DNA of 64,000 bases. Source: Fictibacillus arsenicus (lineage in GTDB: Bacteria > Bacillota > Bacilli > Bacillales > Fictibacillaceae). Location of the stretch: contig NZ_MQMF01000002.1 of NCBI RefSeq assembly GCF_001999465.1, positions 434,001 through 498,000 of the forward strand, given 5' to 3'. Below are positions 8,508 through 16,536 of this stretch, one piece after another. Each line of letters opens with the position of its first letter. Position 1 is the stretch's first letter. Both the position numbers and the translations under genes were made by a program. The notes below the pieces were generated by a model. It searched no databases. It saw only the letters and a list, made by a program, of their open reading frames with translations, and was not told where the DNA came from.

Positions 8508-9404
8508 TTATTTTTTCACGACAGCATGTCCGCCGAACTCATTACGCAGTGCAGCAACTACCTTGCCGTGGAACGTATCATCTTCCAATGAGCGGAAACG
8601 CATGAATTGTGAAAGTGCAATTACTGGAGCTGATGCTTGATAATCAAGTGCAGCTTCAATTGTCCAGATTCCTTCACCTGATGAATTCATAACGCCGCGG
8701 ATATCTTCCAGGTTAGGCTGTTTGCTGAACGCGTTCTCCATCAATTCGATGAGCCAGCTTCGGATTACAGATCCGTTGTTCCATACTCTCGAAACGGCCT
8801 CATAATCATAATCGAAATCACTCTTGTCCAAGATTTCAAAACCTTCTCCGATCGCTTGCATCATTCCGTACTCGATGCCGTTATGAACCATCTTCAAGAA
8901 GTGTCCAGAACCTGCTCTGCCTGTGATTAAGAATCCTTTTTCAACACAGATTTTCTCATATAAAGGAGCAAGATAATTTACTGCATCATCATCTCCGCCC
9001 ATCATCGCGCAAAGACCATAGCGAGCTCCGTCCGTTCCGCCGCTAGTACCAACGTCCACAAAGTGAATACCGTCAGCCTTTAACTCTTCGTAGCGGCGAA
9101 GTGTATGCTTGTACATGGAGTTTCCGGCATCAATGATAATATCCCCTTCAGTAAGGTGCGGTTTAAGCTCGCTGATTACTTGGTCAACGATTTCACCTGC
9201 AGGTACAAGAAGGATAACTGCTTTTCTTCCAGAGAATGAATTTGCTAATTCTTCTACGGATTCTACACCTTTTACGCCTTGTTCAGAAATCTCTTTTACT
9301 GTGTCTTTGTTAACATCAGTTGCGATAACGGTATAACCTTTATCGTTCATGTTCAATGCCATATTAAAGCCCATTTTACCTAGGCCGATCAATCCGATTT
9401 CCAT
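8508..9404 (-). CDS. gnd: 6-phosphogluconate dehydrogenase, short (NAD-type) form
   Basis: A 298-residue decarboxylating 6-phosphogluconate dehydrogenase of the short YqeC/GntZ-like class, converting 6-phosphogluconate to ribulose 5-phosphate in the cytoplasm. The Rossmann motif GLIGLGKMG is at residues 4-12. The substrate site includes DAGNSMYK, DVGTSGG and the catalytic KMVHNGIEYGMMQ block. The C-terminal domain is shorter than in the 470-residue NADP enzyme. There is no gluconate kinase or permease beside it, so the pathway context is not local. NAD preference is inferred from family. Confidence 0.93.
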   Translation of the reverse strand: MEIGLIGLGKMGFNMALNMNDKGYTVIATDVNKDTVKEISEQGVKGVESVEELANSFSGRKAVILLVPAGEIVDQVISELKPHLTEGDIIIDAGNSMYKHTLRRYEELKADGIHFVDVGTSGGTDGARYGLCAMMGGDDDAVNYLAPLYEKICVEKGFLITGRAGSGHFLKMVHNGIEYGMMQAIGEGFEILDKSDFDYDYEAVSRVWNNGSVIRSWLIELMENAFSKQPNLEDIRGVMNSSGEGIWTIEAALDYQASAPVIALSQFMRFRSLEDDTFHGKVVAALRNEFGGHAVVKK

Positions 9405-9654
9405 TGTTCATATCACTCCATTTTATGTATTTCGTACTTTTTTGTATTATTCCACAAAATAAAGGCTCTTAACCTTTACTTGCAACACTGTCTACTACCT
9501 TATCGAAAAATGATCAAAAAAACAATTATTTAATCATGTTTTGCGGGTGTTTTATCTATTTTACAAGGAATCTTATGACTCACCGGGATTTGCCTAAACA
9601 GATTTACGTTTGTCCACATAATCTATAGGATATCGGTTTACTGGAGGAAAATAC

Positions 9655-10518
9655 GTGAAAAAAATAATAGTGCTCGCCTTAATCGGTCTGATGGCACAGC
9701 TGATCGATGGCTCACTCGGAATGGCATACGGTGTTACATCTACAACTCTCCTTTTAATGGTCGGACTTTCTCCTGCGATCGCATCCGCTTCTGTTCACTT
9801 AGCTGAAGTTGTAACATCAGCTGCTTCAGGATACTCTCATTTTAAGTTTGGAAACGTTGATATGAATATTGTTAAAAAACTAGTGCTTCCTGGAGCTATC
9901 GGTGCTTTTTCAGGAGCTGCCTTTTTAAGCTATATACCAGCTGTGATTATTAAACCATACATCTCTTTATTTTTACTTGGAATAGGCATCTATGTTATAT
10001 TCCGATTTCTAATGTTAAAAATTTCAGCAGTGCCTGTTGATAAAGAAGAGTCTGAAAAAAGAGGGAAACTTTATAGACCAGTAGGGTTTGCTGCCGGATT
10101 TTTAGATGCAACAGGCGGCGGAGGCTGGGGTCCTTTGACGACACCACTGCTTCTTACCCAAAGACACTTGACACCAAGCATGGCGATCGGATCTGTGAAC
10201 TTTAGCGAATTCGCAGTATCCTTATCAGCATCGATCGGCTTCTTTTTGTTCATCGGATGGGAAACCCTTTACTGGCAAATCGTACTTGCCATGATGGTCG
10301 GCGGTGTCATTGCTGCTCCATTTGCCGCATGGCTTGTAAAACATTTAAAACCAGCTTTAGTAGGTGTGCTTGCCGGCGGGATTATTATCCTGACAAACCT
10401 TCGTACCATATTAAAAGAATTTTTTTCTTTGGAGCTGTTCCAGGAAATGCATTACCTGCTTCCCCTGCTGCTCATTTGGTTTATACTAATCGTGGCAGCA
10501 GTCCGTAAAAAATCATAA
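9655..10518 (+). CDS. TauE/SafE-family membrane transporter (sulfite/organosulfur exporter type)
   Basis: A 287-residue integral membrane protein with about eight helices in two homologous halves. Each half carries a glycine-rich family signature: DGSLGMAYGVTSTTLLL near residue 19 and DATGGGGWGPLTTPLLL near residue 150. TauE/SafE members move small anions such as sulfite or sulfoacetate; the substrate here is not shown. The GTG start at 9655 follows GGAGGAAAA. The gene is monocistronic and ends just before a perfect palindrome that also closes the convergent degV-type gene. No sulfur genes or S-box leader are adjacent. Confidence 0.9.
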   Translation: MKKIIVLALIGLMAQLIDGSLGMAYGVTSTTLLLMVGLSPAIASASVHLAEVVTSAASGYSHFKFGNVDMNIVKKLVLPGAIGAFSGAAFLSYIPAVIIKPYISLFLLGIGIYVIFRFLMLKISAVPVDKEESEKRGKLYRPVGFAAGFLDATGGGGWGPLTTPLLLTQRHLTPSMAIGSVNFSEFAVSLSASIGFFLFIGWETLYWQIVLAMMVGGVIAAPFAAWLVKHLKPALVGVLAGGIIILTNLRTILKEFFSLELFQEMHYLLPLLLIWFILIVAAVRKKS

Positions 10519-10524
10519 AAAAGC

Positions 10525-10556
10525 AACAGGGGACAGACCCGGGTCTGTCCCCTGTT
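10525..10556. repeat. REP-like palindrome acting as a shared terminator
   Basis: A perfect 32-bp palindrome centred on CCCGGG, with GGGGACAGACCC and GGGTCTGTCCCC half-sites flanked by AACA and TGTT. It is followed by T-rich DNA on the plus strand and preceded by A-rich DNA, so it can terminate both convergent genes that flank it. It belongs to the REP-like family seen at seven other sites. Confidence 0.9.
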
Positions 10557-10583
10557 ACTTTTTACACCTTTACCTGAATAACC

Positions 10584-11426
10584 TTATTCCTCAAACCATA
10601 GGATGCCAAGAGTGCCTGCTCCAACGTGCACACCGATCGCTGGACTAAGCTGTCCCAGGTTTATCGTAATGTCTGGATATTTTTCTTTCAAAAGTTGCAG
10701 CCAGTCTTCTGCTTTTTCGGATGAACCGCTATAAACAACACTTACTCCATTTACAGATGTTCTTGCCGCTGCCTCTTCAAAAAGGGCGAGTACTCGCGAC
10801 TCTGCTTTTTTTAGAGTTCTAATTTTTTCAAACGGTACGAGAGATCCATCGTCAAATGTTAGAATAGGTTTAATCTGCAGGAGGTTTCCCACCAAGAAAC
10901 TTGCACCAGATAATCTGCCTCCACGTCTCAGCTGCTCTAAACTTCCAATGCACACATACCCTTTAACATGATCTGCAGATTCTCTTAATCGTGAAGCGAT
11001 CTCTTCTGGAGCAAGCCCTTCTTCTTCTAAACGTTTTCCTTTTAACACAAGCTGTTTCATAGCTTCAGAAGTGATTTTCGAATCTACGATATGTACAGGA
11101 AAATCTGCCATGTCTGATCCTAGCCTTGATCCGTTGATCGTACCGCTGAATTTTTCTGACACATGTACAGCGATCCCACAGTCATAATCGTGCTTAAGAA
11201 CTTCATAGAAATCAGAAAACTCACCAACTGTCGGCTGACTTGTTTTCGGAAGTTCGGTAATTTTTTCCAATTTTGTATAAAATTCATCTGGTGTGATATC
11301 AACACCATCTTTGTATACCTCTTCTCCATATATGACCGATACAGGTATAATATGTATGCCAAGCTGCTTCGCTTCTTCTTGTGTAATACAGCTTGTACTG
11401 TCCGTAATCCAAGCAATACGTGCCAT
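10584..11426 (-). CDS. DegV-family fatty-acid-binding protein (FakB type)
   Basis: A 280-residue DegV protein. The family binds a fatty acid and presents it to the kinase FakA for phosphorylation and membrane lipid synthesis. The N-terminus ARIAWITDSTSCIT, the lipid-site segments KTSQPTVGEF and HVSEKFSGTINGS, and the second-domain block SLEQLRRGGRLSG are all present. FakA is not encoded here, as is usual for the several DegV paralogues in Bacillaceae. Whether this copy prefers saturated or unsaturated chains cannot be judged. Confidence 0.93.
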   Translation of the reverse strand: MARIAWITDSTSCITQEEAKQLGIHIIPVSVIYGEEVYKDGVDITPDEFYTKLEKITELPKTSQPTVGEFSDFYEVLKHDYDCGIAVHVSEKFSGTINGSRLGSDMADFPVHIVDSKITSEAMKQLVLKGKRLEEEGLAPEEIASRLRESADHVKGYVCIGSLEQLRRGGRLSGASFLVGNLLQIKPILTFDDGSLVPFEKIRTLKKAESRVLALFEEAAARTSVNGVSVVYSGSSEKAEDWLQLLKEKYPDITINLGQLSPAIGVHVGAGTLGILWFEE

Positions 11427-11653
11427 TTTTCTTCCCCCTTTTTTCTCTCTTTTTTTCTATTAGATATTCATTAAAGAAATCCTCTAATACGGCAGTAATA
11501 TATTTTTATTGCTAAATTAAATCTATATTTCAATAGTTTAAATACTAGCGCAGAGATACACATCGGGAACTAGATACTTTATACTACATATTAATGGAAC
11601 TTATCGGAAATTTATATTAAAATAGGAGTAATGTAAGCTAAGGAGGCAGTACT

Positions 11654-12097
11654 GTGAAAGTGGTAGCAGAAAGTAGAAATGTTTTAATAGAAGTAGAGCG
11701 GATAGAGAAGGCTTTTGTAGAAATCATGGACGTGTTGAAACCCGAAATTTGGGAAGAAGAAGAGATTACCTCTACACAATTTCAAATTTTGAAGACACTT
11801 TCTACTCGTGAGAAATGGACCGTTTCTGAAATTGCCGACGCTATGAAAGTTCGTGCAAGTGCTACTACCGTCATCATTGACAGACTTGTTAAAAGAGGAT
11901 TAGTTGACCGGTATCGTTCGGAATTAGATCGCCGAATTGTTTATGTTCATCTTAACCAAGCTGGTTTAGATGCTTTTGAAATGATTCAGGAAAAGAGAAA
12001 TGGTGTTTTAACAAAATACATGTCCCAGCTTACTGAAAAACAGCTAGCTGATATGGTTGAATGTATTGAACATCTTTCTTCAATCGTAAAAAACTAA
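11654..12097 (+). CDS. MarR-family transcriptional regulator
   Basis: A 147-residue winged-helix regulator. The DNA-binding core is at residues about 35-100: TSTQFQILKTLS, then WTVSEIADAMKVRASATTVIIDRL (recognition helix) and the wing DRYRSELDRRIVYVHL. The GTG start at 11654 has an AAGGAGGCA ribosome binding site. Helices at both ends would form the dimer interface. No obvious target operon is adjacent, so its ligand and regulon are unknown. A strong terminator follows, making it a single-gene unit. Confidence 0.93.
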   Translation: MKVVAESRNVLIEVERIEKAFVEIMDVLKPEIWEEEEITSTQFQILKTLSTREKWTVSEIADAMKVRASATTVIIDRLVKRGLVDRYRSELDRRIVYVHLNQAGLDAFEMIQEKRNGVLTKYMSQLTEKQLADMVECIEHLSSIVKN

Positions 12098-12167
12098 TAC
12101 CTCAAACACCCTGCCCCTAACAATTAATCGCAGCTTAGTCTTACTACTTTTCATACTTACACTTAAC

Positions 12168-12203
12168 ACGTTATCTGCAATGGATAACGTGTTATTTTGT
12201 TTT
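12168..12203 (+). terminator. Terminator after the marR gene
   Basis: AACACGTTATC and GATAACGTGTT form an 11-bp perfect stem with a seven-base loop, followed by ATTTTGTTTTT. Confidence 0.9.
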
Positions 12204-12316
12204 TAATCTATTATTTCGACTTTATTCGGTGAAACACTAACAATTCAGTAATTATGTACGATATAAAAAACAACCGAGTAGTACAAAAGTTTGAATACAA
12301 CACATAGGGGTCAAAC

Positions 12317-13270
12317 ATGTCAAAGATAAAAAGATTAGAAAGATTATTACTATCTATTAATACTAAAAAACAATTTACCTTAAAAGAATTAGCGGTAGAA
12401 TTTCAAGTTTCTACCCGTACCATACAGCGTGATCTATTAAGACTTATGGAGATGGGATTGCCGATCATTTCCGAGTTCGGTCCTCATGGCGGATATCGGA
12501 TTGAAAACGACCGGATACTTCCGCCTATTGGGTTCACTGAGATGGAAGCCTCTGCAATTTTATATGGTCTTCACTCCTACGGATCAGAAAGTTTTCCTTT
12601 TCAAATTCAAAGCAGATCTGTCTCTAATAAACTTCTACAATACTTGCCAGCAGATGCTAAAGATAACTGGGAACACGTTCAAAAACGCATTTCTGTTCAA
12701 TTCCCCCTTCCTGAGCGAAGTTTACATGCACCAGTAATGCTTGAAGCGGCAATAAAGCAAAAGATCGTTACAGTGCTTTACCATATTCAAGGTTCGAAAA
12801 CATACTGCAACATCCAGCCTATCGGGATCTATAATGAAGATGGAGAGTGGTTCTGTCCTGCCTATTGCTACTCGCTGACAGATTTTCATGTATTTAATCT
12901 TTCAGATATCCACCAAGCCGTCATTAATTATGAACCTATGGATATTAAAGACTTTACTGATATTACAATCCATAACTGGGCAGCGAAAATCACTCCGCGT
13001 TCCTATGTAGAACTTGTTGCTGAAATTGAACCTAAAAAAACGGATTACTGCATCTCGCATCCTTTTCTTAAGCAGTTTATCGTTAAACTTGATGATGGCA
13101 CGATCATGCTTAAGGGGCGTGTTTTATTAAATCATATTAACAAAATAGCAGACTATTTATGGTACTTAAAATCAGACATAACCATTCATTCACCCAATGA
13201 AATAAAGGTGATTCACGCTCGCTGGGCGAAAGAAATCTCAGCAAAAAGTGAACTAATTTTAAATATGTAA
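12317..13270 (+). CDS. HTH/WYL-domain transcriptional regulator (YafY type)
   Basis: A 317-residue cytoplasmic regulator. Residues 1-60 form an HTH_11 winged helix (FTLKELAVEFQVSTRTIQRDL, then GGYRIEND wing). Residues about 145-230 form a WYL-type ligand-sensing domain, although the canonical W-Y-L triad is degenerate (IQPIGIYNEDGEWFCPAYCY). The C-terminal WCX-like region ends with KVIHARWAKEISAKSEL. WYL domains usually bind nucleotides or nucleic acid. A TAGGGG sequence precedes the ATG. No target operon is evident; it may act on itself or elsewhere. Confidence 0.9.
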   Translation: MSKIKRLERLLLSINTKKQFTLKELAVEFQVSTRTIQRDLLRLMEMGLPIISEFGPHGGYRIENDRILPPIGFTEMEASAILYGLHSYGSESFPFQIQSRSVSNKLLQYLPADAKDNWEHVQKRISVQFPLPERSLHAPVMLEAAIKQKIVTVLYHIQGSKTYCNIQPIGIYNEDGEWFCPAYCYSLTDFHVFNLSDIHQAVINYEPMDIKDFTDITIHNWAAKITPRSYVELVAEIEPKKTDYCISHPFLKQFIVKLDDGTIMLKGRVLLNHINKIADYLWYLKSDITIHSPNEIKVIHARWAKEISAKSELILNM

Positions 13271-13337
13271 TCAAAATGATACATATTTTTCCTCTTTTAG
13301 GCGTATACTATAAGTAGAACAGAAAAGGGGGATATCT

Positions 13338-13526
13338 ATGGCTTTTTTTTCAAAACAACCTGCAGAGCCGATTCCAGACGTAGAAACGAAGGTGTGGGCA
13401 TGCACGAGTGACGGCTGCTCATGCTGGATGCGCGCTGACTTTTCTTTGCAAAAAGAACCTCAATGCCCCATTTGTAAATCATCAATGAATGAGGAAATCC
13501 GAATGCTTCCTGAACTTAAGAGTTAA
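13338..13526 (+). CDS. ydjO: YdjO-family cold-inducible small zinc-binding-like protein
   Basis: A 62-residue protein with five cysteines in a zinc-ribbon-like arrangement: Cys22, Cys27 and Cys29 (ACTSDGCSCWMR) and Cys43/Cys46 (CPIC). This matches the YdjO family of Bacillus, described as cold-inducible and of unknown biochemical role. The ATG follows AAAAGGGGGATATCT. A hairpin terminator follows 20 bases after the stop, so it is monocistronic. Metal binding is inferred from the Cys pattern only. Confidence 0.88.
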   Translation: MAFFSKQPAEPIPDVETKVWACTSDGCSCWMRADFSLQKEPQCPICKSSMNEEIRMLPELKS

Positions 13527-13545
13527 TGAAATAAATAGAAAACCT

Positions 13546-13572
13546 GCCGGGTATAGCCCGGCTTTTTCTATG
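13546..13572 (+). terminator. Terminator after ydjO
   Basis: GCCGGG and CCCGGC arms around a short loop, followed by TTTTTC. Confidence 0.85.
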
Positions 13573-13622
13573 TCTTCATTCGGACAAACTCCTTTATCTA
13601 GCAAGACATTTACGGCGAAAGT

Positions 13623-13648
13623 GTTTAACTTTTTGCACATCCGGGTAC
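13623..13648 (+). promoter_or_regulatory. Sigma-B-type general stress promoter upstream of the YtxH-domain gene
   Basis: GTTTAA (13623-13628), a 14-base spacer, and GGGTAC (13643-13648). This matches the B. subtilis sigma-B consensus GTTTaa-N13/14-GGGTAT with one mismatch at the last base. It lies 34 bases before the ATG of a YtxH-domain gene. YtxH/GsiB-like proteins are known general stress proteins, so the context agrees. Confidence 0.75.
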
Positions 13649-13682
13649 GATTTGTATACAAGCATAAAAGGAGGAATTGATA

Positions 13683-14243
13683 ATGCATAACGAAAATAAT
13701 TACACAACACATACTACAACAGCGGAGCCGGTATTTACGCATTCCGATTTCCAAACACGTGAAACATATGATAACAAAAAGGGTTCTGGATCTAGGTTCG
13801 CAACTGGACTTGTAGTCGGGAGTTTAGTAGGTGCTGCTGCAGCACTTCTATATGCACCAAAGAAAGGCAATGAGTTCAGAAACGATTTACGTGACACTTC
13901 TATCAAGCTGAAAGAGCGTACAATGCAAAAGAAAGATGAGACGATGCTAAAAGCCAAGCTTGGCCAGATGGACGCAAAAGACGCAGTTGAATCTATGAAA
14001 GATAAATCCAGCAGCATGTCAGTTTCTGCCCGACAAAAGCTGCAGGAAGCGAAAAATACGGTTAAAGAAGCAAAGAGTGAAACAAAAACAGCGATTAATG
14101 AAGCAAAAAAAGAAGCTGAAAAAGACGGATACAGCACTCAGTCTTCAGAACAAAACACTGCTGTTGTAAAACCACGTACAATGACTGGAACAGATTCCAC
14201 GTCCTATGAGAAAAAGCAAAGTGATGTAAATAATAAATTTTGA
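13683..14243 (+). CDS. YtxH-domain general stress protein
   Basis: A 186-residue protein with a YtxH domain: residues about 37-85 contain one membrane segment (GLVVGSLVGAAAALLYAPKKG) followed by a basic coiled-coil start. The C-terminal two thirds are rich in Lys, Ala and Glu with heptad-like EAK repeats, reminiscent of late-embryogenesis-type stress proteins. The ATG at 13683 is preferred over an upstream TTG at 13677, because AAAGGAGG is eight bases from the ATG but only two from the TTG. The sigma-B-like promoter directly upstream suggests stress induction. A terminator follows. Confidence 0.9.
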   Translation: MHNENNYTTHTTTAEPVFTHSDFQTRETYDNKKGSGSRFATGLVVGSLVGAAAALLYAPKKGNEFRNDLRDTSIKLKERTMQKKDETMLKAKLGQMDAKDAVESMKDKSSSMSVSARQKLQEAKNTVKEAKSETKTAINEAKKEAEKDGYSTQSSEQNTAVVKPRTMTGTDSTSYEKKQSDVNNKF

Positions 14244-14251
14244 TGTAGACT

Positions 14252-14295
14252 ACAAGAGTCATGACTCATATTTTTGAGTCATGCCTCTTTTTTAA
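14252..14295 (+). terminator. Terminator after the YtxH gene
   Basis: Arms GAGTCATGACTCA and TGAGTCATGCCTC form a long, nearly perfect stem followed by TTTTTT. Confidence 0.9.
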
Positions 14296-14359
14296 TGACT
14301 ATTTTGTTAAACATTGGTCTACCAAAAGTAAGTTAAACTTACTTTTAGCAGTCCCTTTC

Positions 14360-16231
14360 TTATCCTTTCAAAAGCCTAAGTCCGTTTAGAATGACAAGTA
14401 TTGTACTCCCTTCATGTCCGATCACCCCAAAAGGCAGTGTTAAAACTTGAAAGGAATTTGCTAGCAGCAAGAAAAGGATAACACCAATTGAAAACACGAT
14501 GTTTTGTTTAACGATTTTTGCTAACCGCTCTGATAGATGCATGGCGTATAACAGCTTGCTTAGATCATTTTTCACTAGCACCACATCAGCTGTTTCTATC
14601 GCTGCGTCACTCCCCATTCCCATCGCGACGCCCACATCTGCAACAGCCAGAGCAGGAGCATCATTTACACCATCACCAATCATAGCCACTACAGCGTGAC
14701 GCTCTTTCCATCTTTTGACCGTATTCACTTTATCTTCAGGCATGCAGGAGTAGCCCACTTCATCTACTTTTGCAAGTCTGCCTATCATTTCGGCTCCTCG
14801 CTTCGAATCTCCGGTCAGCATGAGCGTTAATATTTGCTTTTGTTTCAGAGCCTTAATAGCATCGATTGTCTCATCGCGAACAGTATCCCCTATTAAAAAA
14901 ACCGCTGCGAGTTCATCATCAGCGGTGACATAAACTACCGTCTGACCTGTAACTTCATCATCTTTCGTTAGATCTGCGATTAACTTTGACTCGATTTTTT
15001 CAGTTATTCCAGTCATTTCCCTGCTGCCAATCTTCCATTGAATACCAGCAGCTTCCGCTTTAACCCCTAAGCCAGGAATATCTTCATAAGAGATGAGCTC
15101 TTTCTTGTTATCTTTATAATCCGGCTCTAATTTGTTTAATATCGCTTTTGCTAATGGATGCGTACTGTTTTTTTCTATCGTATATATAATTGGAATCAAA
15201 ATTTCTTCTTTTATCGAAGGATGTACGTACTTTACCGCCGTTACAGATGGGTTACCTTCTGTAAGTGTTCCTGTTTTATCAAAGGCAATCACATTTACCA
15301 TACTTAACTTTTCAAGGAAAATCCCACTTTTGAAAAGAATCCCTTGCTTGGCTGCATTTGAGAGTGAAGCAAGCAATGCGGGCATAGTCGAGGCAACAAG
15401 TGCACATGGTGATGCTACGACCAGTAAAACACACGCACGGTACAACGATTCTGAATAACTCCATATACCGGTCGAACCCGGAACCAGCACCGTTAATGCT
15501 GCAGCTAATAATACAAATAAGACATATTTCGCTTCAAATTCTTCGATCTTCCGTTGAACCGGCGGCGCTTCGCTTTGCGCCCTGTTCACAAGGTCAATCA
15601 TTCTTTGAAAAACGGAATCCTTCATATGCTTCGTTACGGAAATTTCGAGAAGTCCAGTTTGATTTAGAGTACCAGCTAATACTTCTGAAGATAGCTCAAT
15701 CTCTTTTGCTAATGATTCTCCTGTTAAAGCTGATTCGTTCACAAAAGACTTTCCCTTCATTACTACGCCATCTGCTGGAATTCTTTCACCAGGTTTGACT
15801 TTAATCAGATTACCAGGTTCTAAACTGGCTGCATTTACCCGTGTTTCTTTATCTCCTGAGATAAGCCATGCTTCTTCTGGCTGCAGGGAGATCAATGATT
15901 TGATTTCTTTATCACTTTTTTGAAGTGTGTAACTTTCGAGTGCACCTGAATATGCAAAAATCAGTATGAGGACAGCGCCTTCTCCCCAGTAGCCAATTGT
16001 AGCCGATCCAATCGCAGCAAACATCATTAATAGTTCAACATTCAGTTGTTTTTCCTCGATGCTTGCTTGTATGCCTTCAACTGCCTTTGCATAACCGCCT
16101 ACAATAAACGCCAGTATATAGAACAGCACATAGAATGGTGACTGGGTATACGTTTCGACGAGCCAGGCAGATAGAATCAAACATCCAGCCGTGGTTGCGA
16201 GTATAAGCTGAGTCCGTGCAGAGAGTTCCAT
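14360..16231 (-). CDS. pfeT: P1B4-type heavy-metal ATPase, PfeT-like ferrous iron exporter
   Basis: A 623-residue P-type ATPase. The actuator motif TGES is near residue 173, the membrane metal site is SPC (274-276), and the phosphorylation motif is DKTGTLT (Asp318). HPLAKA and GDGVNDAPA follow, and the last helix ends with HEGST (His606). The SPC plus HEG combination without an N-terminal CxxC domain defines the P1B4 subgroup. In Bacillus this subgroup (PfeT, formerly ZosA) exports ferrous iron and protects against iron and peroxide stress. A Fur-like box lies 20 bases upstream, supporting iron rather than zinc or cobalt. Cobalt transport by other P1B4 members remains a possible alternative. 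Confidence 0.92.
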   Translation of the reverse strand: MELSARTQLILATTAGCLILSAWLVETYTQSPFYVLFYILAFIVGGYAKAVEGIQASIEEKQLNVELLMMFAAIGSATIGYWGEGAVLILIFAYSGALESYTLQKSDKEIKSLISLQPEEAWLISGDKETRVNAASLEPGNLIKVKPGERIPADGVVMKGKSFVNESALTGESLAKEIELSSEVLAGTLNQTGLLEISVTKHMKDSVFQRMIDLVNRAQSEAPPVQRKIEEFEAKYVLFVLLAAALTVLVPGSTGIWSYSESLYRACVLLVVASPCALVASTMPALLASLSNAAKQGILFKSGIFLEKLSMVNVIAFDKTGTLTEGNPSVTAVKYVHPSIKEEILIPIIYTIEKNSTHPLAKAILNKLEPDYKDNKKELISYEDIPGLGVKAEAAGIQWKIGSREMTGITEKIESKLIADLTKDDEVTGQTVVYVTADDELAAVFLIGDTVRDETIDAIKALKQKQILTLMLTGDSKRGAEMIGRLAKVDEVGYSCMPEDKVNTVKRWKERHAVVAMIGDGVNDAPALAVADVGVAMGMGSDAAIETADVVLVKNDLSKLLYAMHLSERLAKIVKQNIVFSIGVILFLLLANSFQVLTLPFGVIGHEGSTILVILNGLRLLKG

Positions 16232-16536
16232 TTAACTTCCCTCCTACGTATTGATAATAACAATCATCCTCATTACCCTTATAAAAGCAGAAATGCTGCC
16301 GTCTAAACGACAGCAGCCTGAAAACTATCCAATATTCGGTTCCTAGCCCTATTATTCTATGTGGGACCTTTCAAAAAAGTGACACGGAAAATGTTATTTT
16401 TATTATACTTCTTTGTTTCAAAGAATGAAATGAAAGTGGCTATCTGAAAGTGGTTGATTCCGCTTCAGGTTTTTAGAAAAATTGAAAGGGTTGATTGCCG
16501 CTTCAGAAGCTTTTAGTAATGATCTACAAGCTAAAT
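16232..16536. other. Intergenic region upstream of pfeT with repeat-family remnants
   Basis: Besides the Fur-like box, this holds an imperfect hairpin (CTGCCGTC/GACAGCAG, about 16297-16316). At 16443-16516 there are two short stretches, TGGTTGATTCCGCTTCAGG and GGTTGATTGCCGCTTCAG. They resemble the reverse complement of the right end of the R-repeat family and may be decayed copies. No gene is evident. Confidence 0.5.
16252..16266 (-). promoter_or_regulatory. Fur-like operator upstream of pfeT
   Basis: The 15-mer TGATAATAACAATCA (plus strand) matches the 7-1-7 Fur consensus TGATAATNATTATCA at 12 of 14 informative positions. It matches the PerR consensus TTATAATNATTATAA at only 10. It lies between a weak -10-like TATAAG (about 16280) and the TAGGAGGG ribosome binding site. 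Fur and PerR both control pfeT in B. subtilis; which acts here is inference. Confidence 0.65.

Noticed and set aside
13700-14137. A 145-codon minus-strand frame opposite the YtxH gene
   Set aside because: Its Ser/Phe-rich translation is the mirror of the Lys/Glu/Ala-rich YtxH tail; no start signal.
15400-15798. A 132-codon plus-strand frame opposite the metal ATPase
   Set aside because: Overlaps invariant motifs of the ATPase on the other strand and lacks a ribosome binding site.
16252-16266. PerR box upstream of the PfeT-type gene
   Set aside because: The site fits the Fur consensus better (12 versus 10 of 14 positions), so it is reported as Fur-like, although PerR binding is not excluded.
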